DNA of 64,000 nucleotides, from assembly GCF_009905435.1 (NCBI RefSeq), contig NZ_JAAAMT010000016.1, positions 1 through 64,000 on the forward strand, given 5' to 3'. Positions 47,159 through 56,779 of the stretch are shown in pieces. The translations under genes and the position numbers were made by a program. Each line of letters starts with the position of its first letter. Position 1 is the first letter of the stretch. The notes beneath the pieces are model-generated. The model worked only from the letters and a program-made list of their open reading frames with translations, was not told the DNA's origin and ran no database searches. The stretch is from Pseudomonas sp. R5(2019) (lineage in GTDB: Bacteria > Pseudomonadota > Gammaproteobacteria > Pseudomonadales > Pseudomonadaceae).

Positions 47159-47181
47159 TGTACGTAGGAATTGTACGTAAA
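47159..47181. repeat. Right integrase arm-site repeat
   Basis: Exact 23-base copy of the repeat at 38068-38090 (two TTGTACGTA units), in the same orientation. It is 59 bases from attR and 21 bases from the integrase start, so it may also control the integrase gene. Confidence 0.75.
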
Positions 47182-47240
47182 ATTGACGTGAAGGCCAGTG
47201 AATACTGTGTTTTCTGGGGTTTTTACCGTTTCATGGAGAG

Positions 47241-47258
47241 TCCCTATCTCTCCGCCAT
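47241..47258 (+). repeat. attR core, 18 bp
   Basis: Perfect direct copy of 37999-38016, the tRNA-Ser 3' end. It marks the right end; the element is 9,242 bases from core to core. Confidence 0.92.
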
Positions 47259-47271
47259 ACCTATACGTTAG

Positions 47272-47295
47272 AGCCCTGTTTATTCAGGGCTTTTT
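47272..47295 (+). terminator. Probable original tRNA-Ser terminator
   Basis: AGCCCTG and CAGGGCT pair around a six-base loop, followed by five T, just outside attR. In the unoccupied chromosome this would directly follow tRNA-Ser. The rest of 47296-47525 shows no gene. Confidence 0.7.
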
Positions 47296-47525
47296 CGTTT
47301 CTGCGTGTCTGATAAAAAATCCAGCCCATGCTTTGGCCCACACCTTGGATGGTTCAGCGCCTTGCGCCAATCAAAACAGAAACGATCGACTGTCAATCGC
47401 CCAGCGGCAGATTGACAGAATTCAGACAGAATTAAAGCTGTCCTGTCCGAAGAGTTTGAAGGACACATCGGACAAGCAGCCACAGATACGGGAATGGCAG
47501 CACAGAGGCTGACAATAGCGTGGAA

Positions 47526-48710
47526 TCAGCCCTCGATAAAAACCTTCAACGGCGGTTCGTGCATCAGGAAGTTCTGGTGCGAGATGTTCCAGGCATAGGC
47601 GCCCGCGAGGGTGAACACCAGCAGGTCACCAATCGCTAGCTGCGCCACCGGTTGTTGTCTGGCAAGGACGTCCTTTGGCGTACACAACTGACCCACCAGC
47701 GTGACGGACTGATCGCTGATCTGTGCCGGCTGAGTGCCTCGCAGTACCGTGAACGGATGGTCGTGGCCTTGAGCCGCAGGCGTGCGGAAGTGATGAGTAC
47801 CGCCGCGTCCGATGGCAAAAAACTCGCCGTGGCTGCTTTTGATGTCCAGCACCTGCATGACGTAGTAGCCACATGCAGCGCTGATGAAGCGGCCGATCTC
47901 GAAACGTATGCGGGTCGCGCCCATGTCGTACTCATCGATCAACCCCTCCAGGCCCTGACAAAACCGTGGCCAGTCGAACGACTGCGCCGCGTCCTGATAG
48001 TTGATGCCCATCCCTCCGCCGACATTCAGTAGCGGCAGTTGCAGGTCGTGGTCGGCGCACAGCTGGCGGAAGGTCAGGAAGTAGCTGCGAATCAATTCAA
48101 GGTGCGCGTCGACATCCAGTTGGTGCGACAGCAAATGAAAGTGCAGTCCCTTGAGCTCCAGAGATGGCTCTTCGCGCAGCAATTGCAGGGCGCTTGCGAG
48201 ACCTTCTTCATCCAGACCGAATGGCGTGGGTTTGCCGCCCATGACCAATCGGCTCTGCGGTGCCTGGGCCAGCTTCAGATTCAGCCGCAGCATCACCGCA
48301 GCCCGCACGCCGCGTTCGCGGGCGATGCGTGCCAGGCTGCGCAGTTCGGTCACGCTCTCCACGTGAAACGCCGAAATCCGGTACTGCATGGCGATGTCCA
48401 GTTCGCGATCGAGCTTGCCGGGGCCACCAAAGATCAGCGGCTGGTCGGGGCACTGCTCATGCAGCCACGTCAGTTCGCCGCCCGAGGCAGCCTCGAAACC
48501 GTCCACCCACGGCGCCAGGGTTTTCAGCACCAGGGCTTCGGGGTTGGCCTTGGCGGCGTAGAACAATTCGCAGTTTTCGGGCAGTACCTGACGCATTGCC
48601 TTTACGTGCCGTTCAAGGGCAGGCAGGTCGTAGACGTAGGCGCACAATGGTGCGTCGTGTTCAGTCTTGAGCTGCTCGATGCGTCGGGTGACGGAGACAG
48701 GAAGACTCAT
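47526..48710 (-). CDS. pvsE: PLP-dependent decarboxylase, PvsE-like
   Basis: The 394-residue enzyme is a fold-III PLP decarboxylase of the diaminopimelate/ornithine type: the Schiff-base lysine is in YAAKANPE, and GGGMG and EIGRFISA bind phosphate and active-site groups. In vibrioferrin synthesis PvsE decarboxylates the serine-derived part to ethanolamine. It is the last gene of the operon and overlaps the preceding synthetase by four bases. SbnH and AcsE are relatives in other siderophore clusters. Confidence 0.85.
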   Translation of the reverse strand: MSLPVSVTRRIEQLKTEHDAPLCAYVYDLPALERHVKAMRQVLPENCELFYAAKANPEALVLKTLAPWVDGFEAASGGELTWLHEQCPDQPLIFGGPGKLDRELDIAMQYRISAFHVESVTELRSLARIARERGVRAAVMLRLNLKLAQAPQSRLVMGGKPTPFGLDEEGLASALQLLREEPSLELKGLHFHLLSHQLDVDAHLELIRSYFLTFRQLCADHDLQLPLLNVGGGMGINYQDAAQSFDWPRFCQGLEGLIDEYDMGATRIRFEIGRFISAACGYYVMQVLDIKSSHGEFFAIGRGGTHHFRTPAAQGHDHPFTVLRGTQPAQISDQSVTLVGQLCTPKDVLARQQPVAQLAIGDLLVFTLAGAYAWNISHQNFLMHEPPLKVFIEG

Positions 48711-50482
48711 GCGCGTTTCCTCTTTTCAATGATCGCCAGCGGGCTGGGCAGTGAGGTGTAACCGGCCTCGCGGTCGGCGCGCATCATCAGGCGCGTCATG
48801 AAGTTTTCCTTGCTCGGGAAGGGCGCGCCGGCGCACAACTCGCGCAGTTCTGTCGGATGGTCGAGACGCGTGGATTGCGCGTGCAGCAGGTCGCCGATTC
48901 GCGCCCACAACTGTTGTTCCAACGAGTCGCTGCCGTTGGCCAGATGGAAGATCGCTTCGCCGAGATTGTTCACCAGTGCGCAGTAACCCACTCGTTGCCA
49001 GGCCTTTTGCGCGCTGTAGTACACCGAGCTGCGGGTACGTTCATCCAGCGCACTCAGGCGTTCGGCGGGCCAGATTTCAGGGACCAGCTTGGTGCCTTCC
49101 AGATCGCGAATCCAGACCTGGCTGGGCAGTCCGTCTTCAGCGAAGCCGATGACCGTGTTCTGCAAATGCGGCTCCAGCACCACGCCCTGACGGAACAGGC
49201 AATACAGCACGCCGCCGAGCATCTGACCGGCATAGGCATCCAGCCAGTTCAGCGTGGCTTCCTCAATGCTCAAACCGGTGTTGTCGGCGTAGCGCTGTAC
49301 CTGCTGGCGGCAGACACTGCGACCTTGTTGATCCCAGGTGAACAGCGCCATTGCCACTTGCGGCTGATACCGCTCGCGGTCGGCGACGGGAAGGTTTTCC
49401 CGGTAAACTATACCGAAGCATTCGGTGACTTCGCGGGCCTCCTCCAGCGTACCAAGGGCGCTGAGGTCCAGGCTGGTGGCGCTGGGTTCGGGCATCAATA
49501 GGAAGCCCGGTTGTTGCGTCGCCAACTCGCTCATGATCGGGCCGAGCAGGCGAGTGAGGGCGACGGCGCTGTCCAGTTCATACCAGGCGTTCTTGCGCAC
49601 GCAGTTGGTCAGGCGCACGTGCATCGAGAACTTCATGAAATAGGCCATCTGCGGATGGTAGAGCGTGCGCACCGACGACGTCGGGTACATGGCCTGACCC
49701 AGGGGGCCGAGGTATTCGATCAAGCCCTGTTGTTGCGCACGCTGCACCAGCGGGTCGGCAAGCACGCGGGCGACTTCCCAGGGGTGACACGGATAGGCGT
49801 CGTCGCGCCCCGACAGTTGTCGCAGAGTACTGCGCGGATCCTCGCCCTGATGACGAATCAGCGTCGGATCGACCTTGAACCAGTGCAACTGAAAGCGCGC
49901 CCCGACTTCCGGCGAGCAGGCCAGCAAATCGTCATGGGAGATGCCCTCGCGACTTTTCGGCGTCGGATGCAGGGCGTGGCCCCACAGCTGATGTTGCTCG
50001 GACGCCAGCAGGCTGTCGGCTGCTTCGTTGGCCGGGCGTGAATGACGCAGAAAGGTGCGGGTGATCTGCAGGCTGTTGGCGACCTGTTGCAGCATCTCGC
50101 CGACGCGGTCGGCTCCACTGAGCGGGGTACATAGCAGGCGCGCCAGTTCGTGGGCGTTCAACGGTCGCCAGCTCTGGTTGTTACCTTTGAAATAGGGTGC
50201 GCTGATGTAGTGGCAACGGCCCAGAAGGCTGGTGCGGTCGATGCGTACGACCAGCCGGCCACTGGGCAGGCGAATGCTGATGCAACGGCCGTTGGCCTGG
50301 CGCAGGCTCATCGGCAGATCCTGTGCTTGATAGTTCAGGTTCGCTTCGTTGCGTGGCAATGCGTATTCGCGCAAATAGCAATTGAGCAGGCACTCGACGG
50401 CATGTCGCTGGGCTTCGCCATCGAGGGCATGGTCATGCAGGGATACGGTGTTCAGCGATGCGGTATTCATAGCGAGCGTCAT
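48707..50482 (-). CDS. pvsD: NRPS-independent siderophore synthetase, PvsD-like
   Basis: The 591-residue IucA/IucC enzyme adenylates a carboxylate (usually citrate) and condenses it with an amine or alcohol. Family segments include SHPTPKSREG-like ALHPTPKSREG, HPWEV and the ferric-reductase-like C-terminal FhuF-like part. The ATG at 50482 overlaps the exporter stop by four bases; the longer frame upstream is out-of-frame exporter sequence. By order in the operon it is the PvsD equivalent. Confidence 0.85.
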   Translation of the reverse strand: MTLAMNTASLNTVSLHDHALDGEAQRHAVECLLNCYLREYALPRNEANLNYQAQDLPMSLRQANGRCISIRLPSGRLVVRIDRTSLLGRCHYISAPYFKGNNQSWRPLNAHELARLLCTPLSGADRVGEMLQQVANSLQITRTFLRHSRPANEAADSLLASEQHQLWGHALHPTPKSREGISHDDLLACSPEVGARFQLHWFKVDPTLIRHQGEDPRSTLRQLSGRDDAYPCHPWEVARVLADPLVQRAQQQGLIEYLGPLGQAMYPTSSVRTLYHPQMAYFMKFSMHVRLTNCVRKNAWYELDSAVALTRLLGPIMSELATQQPGFLLMPEPSATSLDLSALGTLEEAREVTECFGIVYRENLPVADRERYQPQVAMALFTWDQQGRSVCRQQVQRYADNTGLSIEEATLNWLDAYAGQMLGGVLYCLFRQGVVLEPHLQNTVIGFAEDGLPSQVWIRDLEGTKLVPEIWPAERLSALDERTRSSVYYSAQKAWQRVGYCALVNNLGEAIFHLANGSDSLEQQLWARIGDLLHAQSTRLDHPTELRELCAGAPFPSKENFMTRLMMRADREAGYTSLPSPLAIIEKRKRA

Positions 50483-51621
50483 GCCGGAATCTCCCGGGAA
50501 GTCATCAATAGAGGGCGCGCGAGCACCATGGCTGCCATGGCCGCCAGGCACGCAACGAGAAAGGGGGACGCAATGCCGCAGGTCTGACTGACCAGACCGG
50601 CAGTGACACCGGCAGCGGTGCCGGCCCATTTGCCACTGGAGTCGAACCAGCCGAACAGGCGACCGGCGCTGCCTTTGCGGCTGCGCTGGCTCAGGCAGCG
50701 GTGCAGCCCGACAAAACTGAGCAGCATGCCGGCTCCGCTGAGCAGACGCAGAACGAACAGCGGCTCGGCCTGCACGCTCCAGAATTGCAGCGCGTTACTG
50801 ATTGCCAGCAGCGCCAGCCCCGGCAACAGCAGGTTGCCCTGATGCTTCTGAACCCAGGGCAGGGCCAGCAGGTAAACCAGATGCGGCAGGCTGTAGAGCA
50901 CGCCGATCAAGGCATCGTTGCCAATGCCCAGTTGCTCGCCGAAGGGCACGAAGTAGGGAAAGGTGACGACCATCGCGAAGCTGAACAGAAACTGCACCGC
51001 CAGCAGCCGCGGCATGTCTTCCGGCAGTTCGCCCAATGCCTGGGCTTTCTTGCTGCCCAAGGCATGTTTGGGTGCGTCCTTGGGCAGCGGCAGGATGAGC
51101 ACAAAGGCCAGCAGCGGTAACCAGGCCAGATAGCGATACAGGCTTAATCCCAAGCCTTGCGAGGTCAGCAGCCCCAACAGGATCGGGCCACTGATCATCG
51201 CTAGACGTGCCGAATACTGCGTCCAGTTCAGGGCGCGGGACAGATCGCCCTCCTTGAACTGGGTCGACAGGTAGGCGTTGGACGCCGCCATCGCGCCGCC
51301 GAAGGTGCCCTGGATGATCAACGCCAGGACGAACACCGGCAGATTGGGACTGAAGCCTGCCAGCAGAAAGCCCGCGAACAGCCCGGCATGAGCGCGCAGC
51401 AACGACAGGCGACAACCGTTGCGATCGGCCCAGCGTCCCCAGATCGGCGCCGCCAGTGCGGTGCAGAGTGTCGGCAGTACGAACAGCACACCGATGGCCC
51501 AGCCTGGTGTATCAGGTGCGAGGTCGGCGAGGATGCGCGGCAGGTACAACGGAATACCCAGCGCCGTGAAGGCCGACAGGTAGTGCCCCAGCAAGACGCT
51601 GGTGATCAGACGTCGTTGCAT
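50479..51621 (-). CDS. pvsC: MFS siderophore exporter, PvsC-like
   Basis: The 380-residue protein has about twelve membrane segments and the major-facilitator motif GRWADRNGCRLSLL between helices 2 and 3. It should export the finished siderophore. I use ATG 51621 (MQRRLITS), which lies inside the end of the preceding gene; the upstream extension is the out-of-frame shadow of that gene. It stands between the two synthetases as in pvsABCDE. Confidence 0.85.
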   Translation of the reverse strand: MQRRLITSVLLGHYLSAFTALGIPLYLPRILADLAPDTPGWAIGVLFVLPTLCTALAAPIWGRWADRNGCRLSLLRAHAGLFAGFLLAGFSPNLPVFVLALIIQGTFGGAMAASNAYLSTQFKEGDLSRALNWTQYSARLAMISGPILLGLLTSQGLGLSLYRYLAWLPLLAFVLILPLPKDAPKHALGSKKAQALGELPEDMPRLLAVQFLFSFAMVVTFPYFVPFGEQLGIGNDALIGVLYSLPHLVYLLALPWVQKHQGNLLLPGLALLAISNALQFWSVQAEPLFVLRLLSGAGMLLSFVGLHRCLSQRSRKGSAGRLFGWFDSSGKWAGTAAGVTAGLVSQTCGIASPFLVACLAAMAAMVLARPLLMTSREIPA

Positions 51622-53387
51622 GGAGCGTCCTCCAGCAGGAAGTTCGCCGCGCTGTAGCCATAGAACTTGTTGATGTCGCTGGCACCGGAATGCGCCTTGC
51701 TGAACAGGCTGCCGGCGCTGAGCAGGTATTTCACCGGCAGTTTCGGGCTGTCGAGCAGCCATCGGCGCGCGTCTTGACAGTCGATGCCTTCTGCTTCGAG
51801 TTTTTGCAGACAGGTCATGAGACGCTGACGCAGCGTGCCATACAGGCTGGATCGAGAGGCCAGGCCTGCGGTCGCTATCGCTTCCAGGATCGCAACGATG
51901 TTCAGCTGCAAGGTGATGGTGCAGAACATCTCGGCCAACGGTTGGCTGCTGTCGACGCGAATGCGCTCATCCTGCAAGGCGGCCGGCAGATCAGCGAGAT
52001 CCGGGCAGGCATTGGCGAAGCGCTGAGGCCACAGGCGAGCGGCGTCGTTGTCCTTCATCAGCAGCCGCAATGGCTGACCTTGTTCGAACATCAATACGGC
52101 GTTCTGCTGGTTGGCCTCCAGCGCGATGCCGTAATGCAGCCACAGTCGCAGATGGACCTGCAGCAGCAGATCAAGATAATCGTCCAGCCAGTGTTGCAAC
52201 GAACCTGCATAGAAGCGCTCGGCCAGTTGCTCGAGGAACAGCTGCCCATCGGCAAGCGGGCTGGCCAACGCGGCGACAGGTACCAGCGTGCTGTTCTCCA
52301 GACCCGCCGGGTAACGGCGCACGATATAGGCCAGATGACGACTCTCGGCGGCATGACCACCGTGTTTTTCGTCGACGTGCAGATAACGTGACGCCAGTGC
52401 CGGATCGCGCTCGGTCAAGGCCAGCAGGGTGGTCTGGAACCAGTGACCGTCGTATAGGGTGCTGGGTTTGATCAGGCGCAAATTGCGCGCACCGAGCGTG
52501 CTGACCAATAACGGCAGTTTGATGTGCCACTGAGGTTGATCGATGCAGACCACCGTGCGCACGGATAGCGTAGGCTCGACCTGCATGGCAGTACGTGGAG
52601 CCTTGAGCGTGCCTTCAGGCAGGCCGTATTGCGCAAGCTCGCCCCAGGTCAGCGGGTGTACTGGCAGTAATGAATGGCTGTTTTGCAAGGTCGGTGACAA
52701 GCCGACATCCTCGAAGTCCGGCCAGTGCGGCGGCTGCGGGCTGGTCAGGGTCAGGGCGTTGTTGGGAATCGCCAGCCAGTTGAGTTCGAAGCGCGGCGCA
52801 AACTCCGGCGCGTAGCCTTTGAGCGCGGCGGCATCGAAGCCGCTTTTGGCCCGCGCCGTTGGATAGAACGGGTGATCCAGGTAGCTCGCCAGTTGATCGA
52901 TCTTCAGCAGCCTCTGTGACCAGTCCTTCAGGTCAGTCACGTCGCTCAGCGCGGGCGCATGTTGGCCATACGCCTGATTGCACAGGGTCCGGTGTTCGGT
53001 CGCGCAATCCGCTTCTTTCAGATACGCCGCGAACAGCGTCAGACTTTCTTCGTCCAGACCGTGGCTCAGGTGGTCCAGCCAGAGCCGGTAGCCGCGTTGA
53101 ACCTCGCCGTGGCTTTGCGGCGACACCTTGATCCAGGCGTCGCCCGTACCGATCCAGTCCTGCAACGGATACGCCTTGACCACCGGCAGCCATAGTTCGT
53201 CGGCGCCCAGATGGGCGATTCGCAGCCAGCTGGCGTCGGGCTGATGCTGCAAGTGTTGGCTCAGTTCTTCCGGCAGCCGACAAATCTGTCCTTTGCTGAC
53301 GATCCCGCGGATGTCCTCGCGCAGGCAGCAATCGATGATGCGTCGAGTCATGAACGCCTGATCCGCGTCCTCCGGATGCAGGCTCAT
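51606..53387 (-). CDS. pvsB: NRPS-independent siderophore synthetase, PvsB-like
   Basis: The 593-residue IucA/IucC-type enzyme starts at ATG 53387 (MSLHPEDADQAF), overlapping the ATP-grasp gene by four bases. Conserved LLPVHPLTWGEL and a TLSVRTV segment resemble the family nucleotide- and substrate-binding parts. It should make the second amide or ester of the siderophore. It overlaps the exporter gene by 16 bases. Confidence 0.85.
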   Translation of the reverse strand: MSLHPEDADQAFMTRRIIDCCLREDIRGIVSKGQICRLPEELSQHLQHQPDASWLRIAHLGADELWLPVVKAYPLQDWIGTGDAWIKVSPQSHGEVQRGYRLWLDHLSHGLDEESLTLFAAYLKEADCATEHRTLCNQAYGQHAPALSDVTDLKDWSQRLLKIDQLASYLDHPFYPTARAKSGFDAAALKGYAPEFAPRFELNWLAIPNNALTLTSPQPPHWPDFEDVGLSPTLQNSHSLLPVHPLTWGELAQYGLPEGTLKAPRTAMQVEPTLSVRTVVCIDQPQWHIKLPLLVSTLGARNLRLIKPSTLYDGHWFQTTLLALTERDPALASRYLHVDEKHGGHAAESRHLAYIVRRYPAGLENSTLVPVAALASPLADGQLFLEQLAERFYAGSLQHWLDDYLDLLLQVHLRLWLHYGIALEANQQNAVLMFEQGQPLRLLMKDNDAARLWPQRFANACPDLADLPAALQDERIRVDSSQPLAEMFCTITLQLNIVAILEAIATAGLASRSSLYGTLRQRLMTCLQKLEAEGIDCQDARRWLLDSPKLPVKYLLSAGSLFSKAHSGASDINKFYGYSAANFLLEDAPCNDV

Positions 53388-54583
53388 GCCACCACCCACT
53401 TCAGGTCGTTCAGGGTCGAGTTCAGTTGCGCTTCGAGGCTCACGTCATCCGGCGCGATCAGTCTCAGTACGCCGACGTAGTCCTTGTTGGAATGGCTGAT
53501 GGTCACGGTGTCGCCGGTATTGTGCAGTGCACGGTAATCGCACCAATGGCCCTCACGTTCGACGTTGAAGCTGGCGCTGGCCTGATCCAGACGTCCCGAG
53601 CGGTCGGCCACAAGGTAATGAACGGTTGCTTCGGCTTGCGCCGGTTGCGCGTCGATCAGGTTGTCTCCCAAATGCAAAGCGACGATGCGGTCGAACCAAC
53701 CCTGTGGCAGCAGCCGATCAAGCAGGAACTCGCGACCATCGCCGATGCTGCGATAGTTGATTTCAACCAGTACCGGGCCTTGAGCGGTCAGAATGAATTC
53801 GCTGTGGCAGACACCGAAATTGACCCCGAACGCTGCTACTTGAGCCAGCGCGGCGGCACGCTGGGCGCGGCTGAGTTGTCCATTCCAGCGCGCGGCGAGT
53901 TCTACGAAATGCGGCGGTGGTGAAAGGGTGACGTCGAAGCCACCGATGGCTTGCAGATTGCGCCCGTCGCCCAGGGTTTCGAGGGTGAACAACGGACCTT
54001 CCATGTATGCCTCCAGCAACAGCGCCCGGTCCGGTTGCTGCTGCCAGAACTGCTCGCAGTAAGCGGTCAGCTCGGCGGCGTTGTGACACAGTCTGACGTC
54101 CAGGCTGGCGACGCCTTCACGAGGCTTGGCGACCACCGGCCATGGCGCATCGGTCGGCAGTTTGGAATTCGATGTGAGCACCTGGAACCATGGCCCGGGC
54201 AGACCCAGACGTTGCATGCGTTCGCGCATGGCCGCCTTGTTCTTCGCCGCATAGCACAGCCGCCAGTCCTTGCCAGGGCATTCGAATGCCTCGGCCACCA
54301 TCGCTGTCGCGGTCTGCAGGTGATCGCTGTTGGAGAACACTGCGACGGGGCGCAAGCCCTGACTGTTGAGTGTCTCGATGACAGCGAGCGGATTGAACAC
54401 ATCACATTCGATGACGTGCAGCAGTTCCGGCGAAATGTGCGAGGTGGCGAGCAGGCGCCGGTGTTCCTGAGCGTGGTCGGTGATGATCACGATCGGCAAC
54501 CCGCGTTTGTGCGCGGCAGGCAGGAAACCCTCGAGAATGGCAGGGTGGGCGACGTGAGCAAGGATGACGAATGGACGTTGCAT
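53384..54583 (-). CDS. pvsA: ATP-grasp ligase, PvsA-like
   Basis: The 399-residue protein has an ATP-grasp fold: VVAKPREGVAS supplies the ATP-binding lysine, LLLEAYMEGPLFTLE the hinge, and LVEINYRSIGD the metal-binding Glu/Asn pair. It would join an amino acid, alanine in vibrioferrin, to a carboxylate. The start at ATG 54583 (MQRPFVIL) excludes an unlikely Cys/Arg-rich leader. It stands directly after the receptor gene. Confidence 0.82.
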   Translation of the reverse strand: MQRPFVILAHVAHPAILEGFLPAAHKRGLPIVIITDHAQEHRRLLATSHISPELLHVIECDVFNPLAVIETLNSQGLRPVAVFSNSDHLQTATAMVAEAFECPGKDWRLCYAAKNKAAMRERMQRLGLPGPWFQVLTSNSKLPTDAPWPVVAKPREGVASLDVRLCHNAAELTAYCEQFWQQQPDRALLLEAYMEGPLFTLETLGDGRNLQAIGGFDVTLSPPPHFVELAARWNGQLSRAQRAAALAQVAAFGVNFGVCHSEFILTAQGPVLVEINYRSIGDGREFLLDRLLPQGWFDRIVALHLGDNLIDAQPAQAEATVHYLVADRSGRLDQASASFNVEREGHWCDYRALHNTGDTVTISHSNKDYVGVLRLIAPDDVSLEAQLNSTLNDLKWVVA

Positions 54584-54658
54584 GGCAGTTTCCTGGGGGC
54601 AGCAGTCGCCCGTCCCGGAGGATCGGGCAACTGGTTTGCAGGGGCGCAAGTGCGCGGT

Positions 54659-56764
54659 TTAGAAGCGGTAGTTGACGCCTAGGGTGAGCGAGCGCTCTGG
54701 TGCGGGTTGACGACCCCATGGACTGGTGTCGATACCACGGAAGTAGTACGCGCGGTTGAACAGGTTGCTGATGCCCGCGGACGCGGTCAGGACGCTCTTG
54801 TCTGCCAGCACGAACTCACGCTCGAGGGCGGTGTTCCAGACCCAGTAAGCAGGCAGTTTGCCCACGCTGGCAGTGGCATCTTCATCGCTGGAGTTAGCAG
54901 CATCGGTGTAAGCACTGCTGACGTACAGGCCGTCGAGGTTGTAGGTCCAGTGCTCGGCAAAACGGTAACGACCGTCAACCGTGAACTGATTGCGCGAGGA
55001 GTACGGCACCTCGTTGTCCTTGAATGTGCCGTTGCGTTGCTTGGCATCGAGGTAGGCATAACTGGCGTGCAGGTCTAGATCACGCATTGCTTGCGGCGTC
55101 CAGAAAATCTCGGTCTCGAAACCCTGATGACGCGTGCTGCCGAGGTTGTCGAAGCGGTCGGTCCTGGCGTTGTAGATGATCTGGTCATCGAAATCGATGC
55201 GGTACAGACCGAAGTCGACGCGCAGGCCGTCCCACGGGGTATAGCGCACGCCGGTCTCGTAGTTCCACGCCAGTTCGGCGCCGACATCGCCTTCCTTGAC
55301 GATCTGCGTGACTTGTGGAGGACGCAGGGACTTCTGGGCGTTGGCGTAGACGTACCAGGCGTCGGTCGCCTGATAACCCACAGTCAGGCCCGGCAGCCAT
55401 TCTTCGGATTTGTTCTCGCGCGAGAACCCGGTGATGCCGTCACTGTAATCCATGCGGGCGTTTTCGTACCGCACGCCGGGGGTGATGGTCAGGCGATGAT
55501 CGAGCAGACTGATGGCGTTGCTGAGATAGAACGCGCGGGCGTCGTCATCGAACTTCCAGTCCCGGAACGGCGCCGTCACGCCGGTAGCGGTGCTCTGGCG
55601 GTTGACCTTGTAGTCGATGTCTTCACTGACATAACGGGCGCCCAGCAACCAGGTCTGGCCGACGGTGTCGCCATCGATGGTGGCACTGATACGCGGCTCC
55701 GTGCCCCAGACTTTAAAGTCGCGTGGGCCGTCCTGTTTGGTCACTGCCGTACTGTTCGGGGTGAACGGCAGGCCGACCACGAAGTTGCGGTAGCTGTCGT
55801 GGGCGAAGTTGGTCCAGCTGAATTCTACTGAGTCGAACGGCCCCATGGCGCCCAGGCGCTGGGTGTAGGTGCCCCAGACGCGATTGGTGTCGCCCTCGAA
55901 GCGGTCCAGCGGACGCGTCGATTGCCGTGGATCATTCTTGTAATCCTGCACGCTGAGCGCTCCGGCCAGGTCCATGTCGGCCTTGTAGCGCTGGATACCA
56001 AAGCTCAGATCGCGATCGTCGTCGATGTTCCACTGGCCGCGCAGACGGTAGTTCTGCACATCGGTGTCGGAGTGCTCGCGACCGTATTCGCCACTCAGGG
56101 TGTTGATGTCCAGTTGCAGGCCGAAGTGGTCGGTCAGGTAGCCACCGGTGCCCAGATAGCTGTCCCACAACTGGCGCCCGCCAGCGTTGAATGTGATCTT
56201 CTCCTGCACAGTGGTTGCCCACTTGTGCGCAATCGGCTTGCTGATGAAGTTGATCACCCCGCCAACGTTGTTCGGACCGTATTGCACCGCTGCGCCCCCA
56301 CGCACGATATCAATACGGTCGACAGTGGCCATGGTCATTGGAAACAGCGACAGACCGGTCTGGCCGTACGGCGCCAGTGCCAGTGGAATGCCATCCGACA
56401 ACGCTTGAATCCGGCCGCTGCGACTCTCGTACAGCCCGCGTACCGAAATCTGTGGCAAGGCGCCGGTGCCGGTTTCGTCCAAGACCTTGATGCCAGGTAC
56501 CCGTTGCAGCGCGTCGTCCAGACCGCGGGCGCTGGCTTTTTTCAGTTCGCTGGAGTCGACAACGCTGCGGCTGCCGGCATAGGTACGCACCTCCTGATCG
56601 CTGGCCGTCCCGAGTACGTCACCCTGAATCACCATGGGCGCCAGTAACTTGCCGCTGGCAGGTCCGGTGGACAACTCGACGGATTGATCGGCGGCCATGG
56701 CACCGTGGCAGATGCCCAGTGTGATAAGACTGAGTGAAAAGTGTAGGGATGTTGTTGTTTTCAT
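54659..56764 (-). CDS. TonB-dependent siderophore receptor, PvuA-like
   Basis: The 701-residue precursor has a signal peptide ending near AMAAD, a plug domain (about 50-170, with GTGALPQISVRGLYESR and GGAAVQYGPNNVGGVINF) and a 22-stranded barrel ending in the aromatic tail LGVNYRF. There is no extra N-terminal signalling domain, so sigma-factor signalling is unlikely. It should import the siderophore made by the neighbouring genes, with which it forms one operon; the gap to the aldolase gene is 15 bases. Related receptors are PvuA and XsuA. Confidence 0.88.
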   Translation of the reverse strand: MKTTTSLHFSLSLITLGICHGAMAADQSVELSTGPASGKLLAPMVIQGDVLGTASDQEVRTYAGSRSVVDSSELKKASARGLDDALQRVPGIKVLDETGTGALPQISVRGLYESRSGRIQALSDGIPLALAPYGQTGLSLFPMTMATVDRIDIVRGGAAVQYGPNNVGGVINFISKPIAHKWATTVQEKITFNAGGRQLWDSYLGTGGYLTDHFGLQLDINTLSGEYGREHSDTDVQNYRLRGQWNIDDDRDLSFGIQRYKADMDLAGALSVQDYKNDPRQSTRPLDRFEGDTNRVWGTYTQRLGAMGPFDSVEFSWTNFAHDSYRNFVVGLPFTPNSTAVTKQDGPRDFKVWGTEPRISATIDGDTVGQTWLLGARYVSEDIDYKVNRQSTATGVTAPFRDWKFDDDARAFYLSNAISLLDHRLTITPGVRYENARMDYSDGITGFSRENKSEEWLPGLTVGYQATDAWYVYANAQKSLRPPQVTQIVKEGDVGAELAWNYETGVRYTPWDGLRVDFGLYRIDFDDQIIYNARTDRFDNLGSTRHQGFETEIFWTPQAMRDLDLHASYAYLDAKQRNGTFKDNEVPYSSRNQFTVDGRYRFAEHWTYNLDGLYVSSAYTDAANSSDEDATASVGKLPAYWVWNTALEREFVLADKSVLTASAGISNLFNRAYYFRGIDTSPWGRQPAPERSLTLGVNYRF

Positions 56765-56779
56765 TTGAACTGCGTTGGC

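Noticed and set aside
47280..47483. Reverse frame of 67 codons beyond attR
   Set aside because: It overlaps the terminator and lacks a family or ribosome site.
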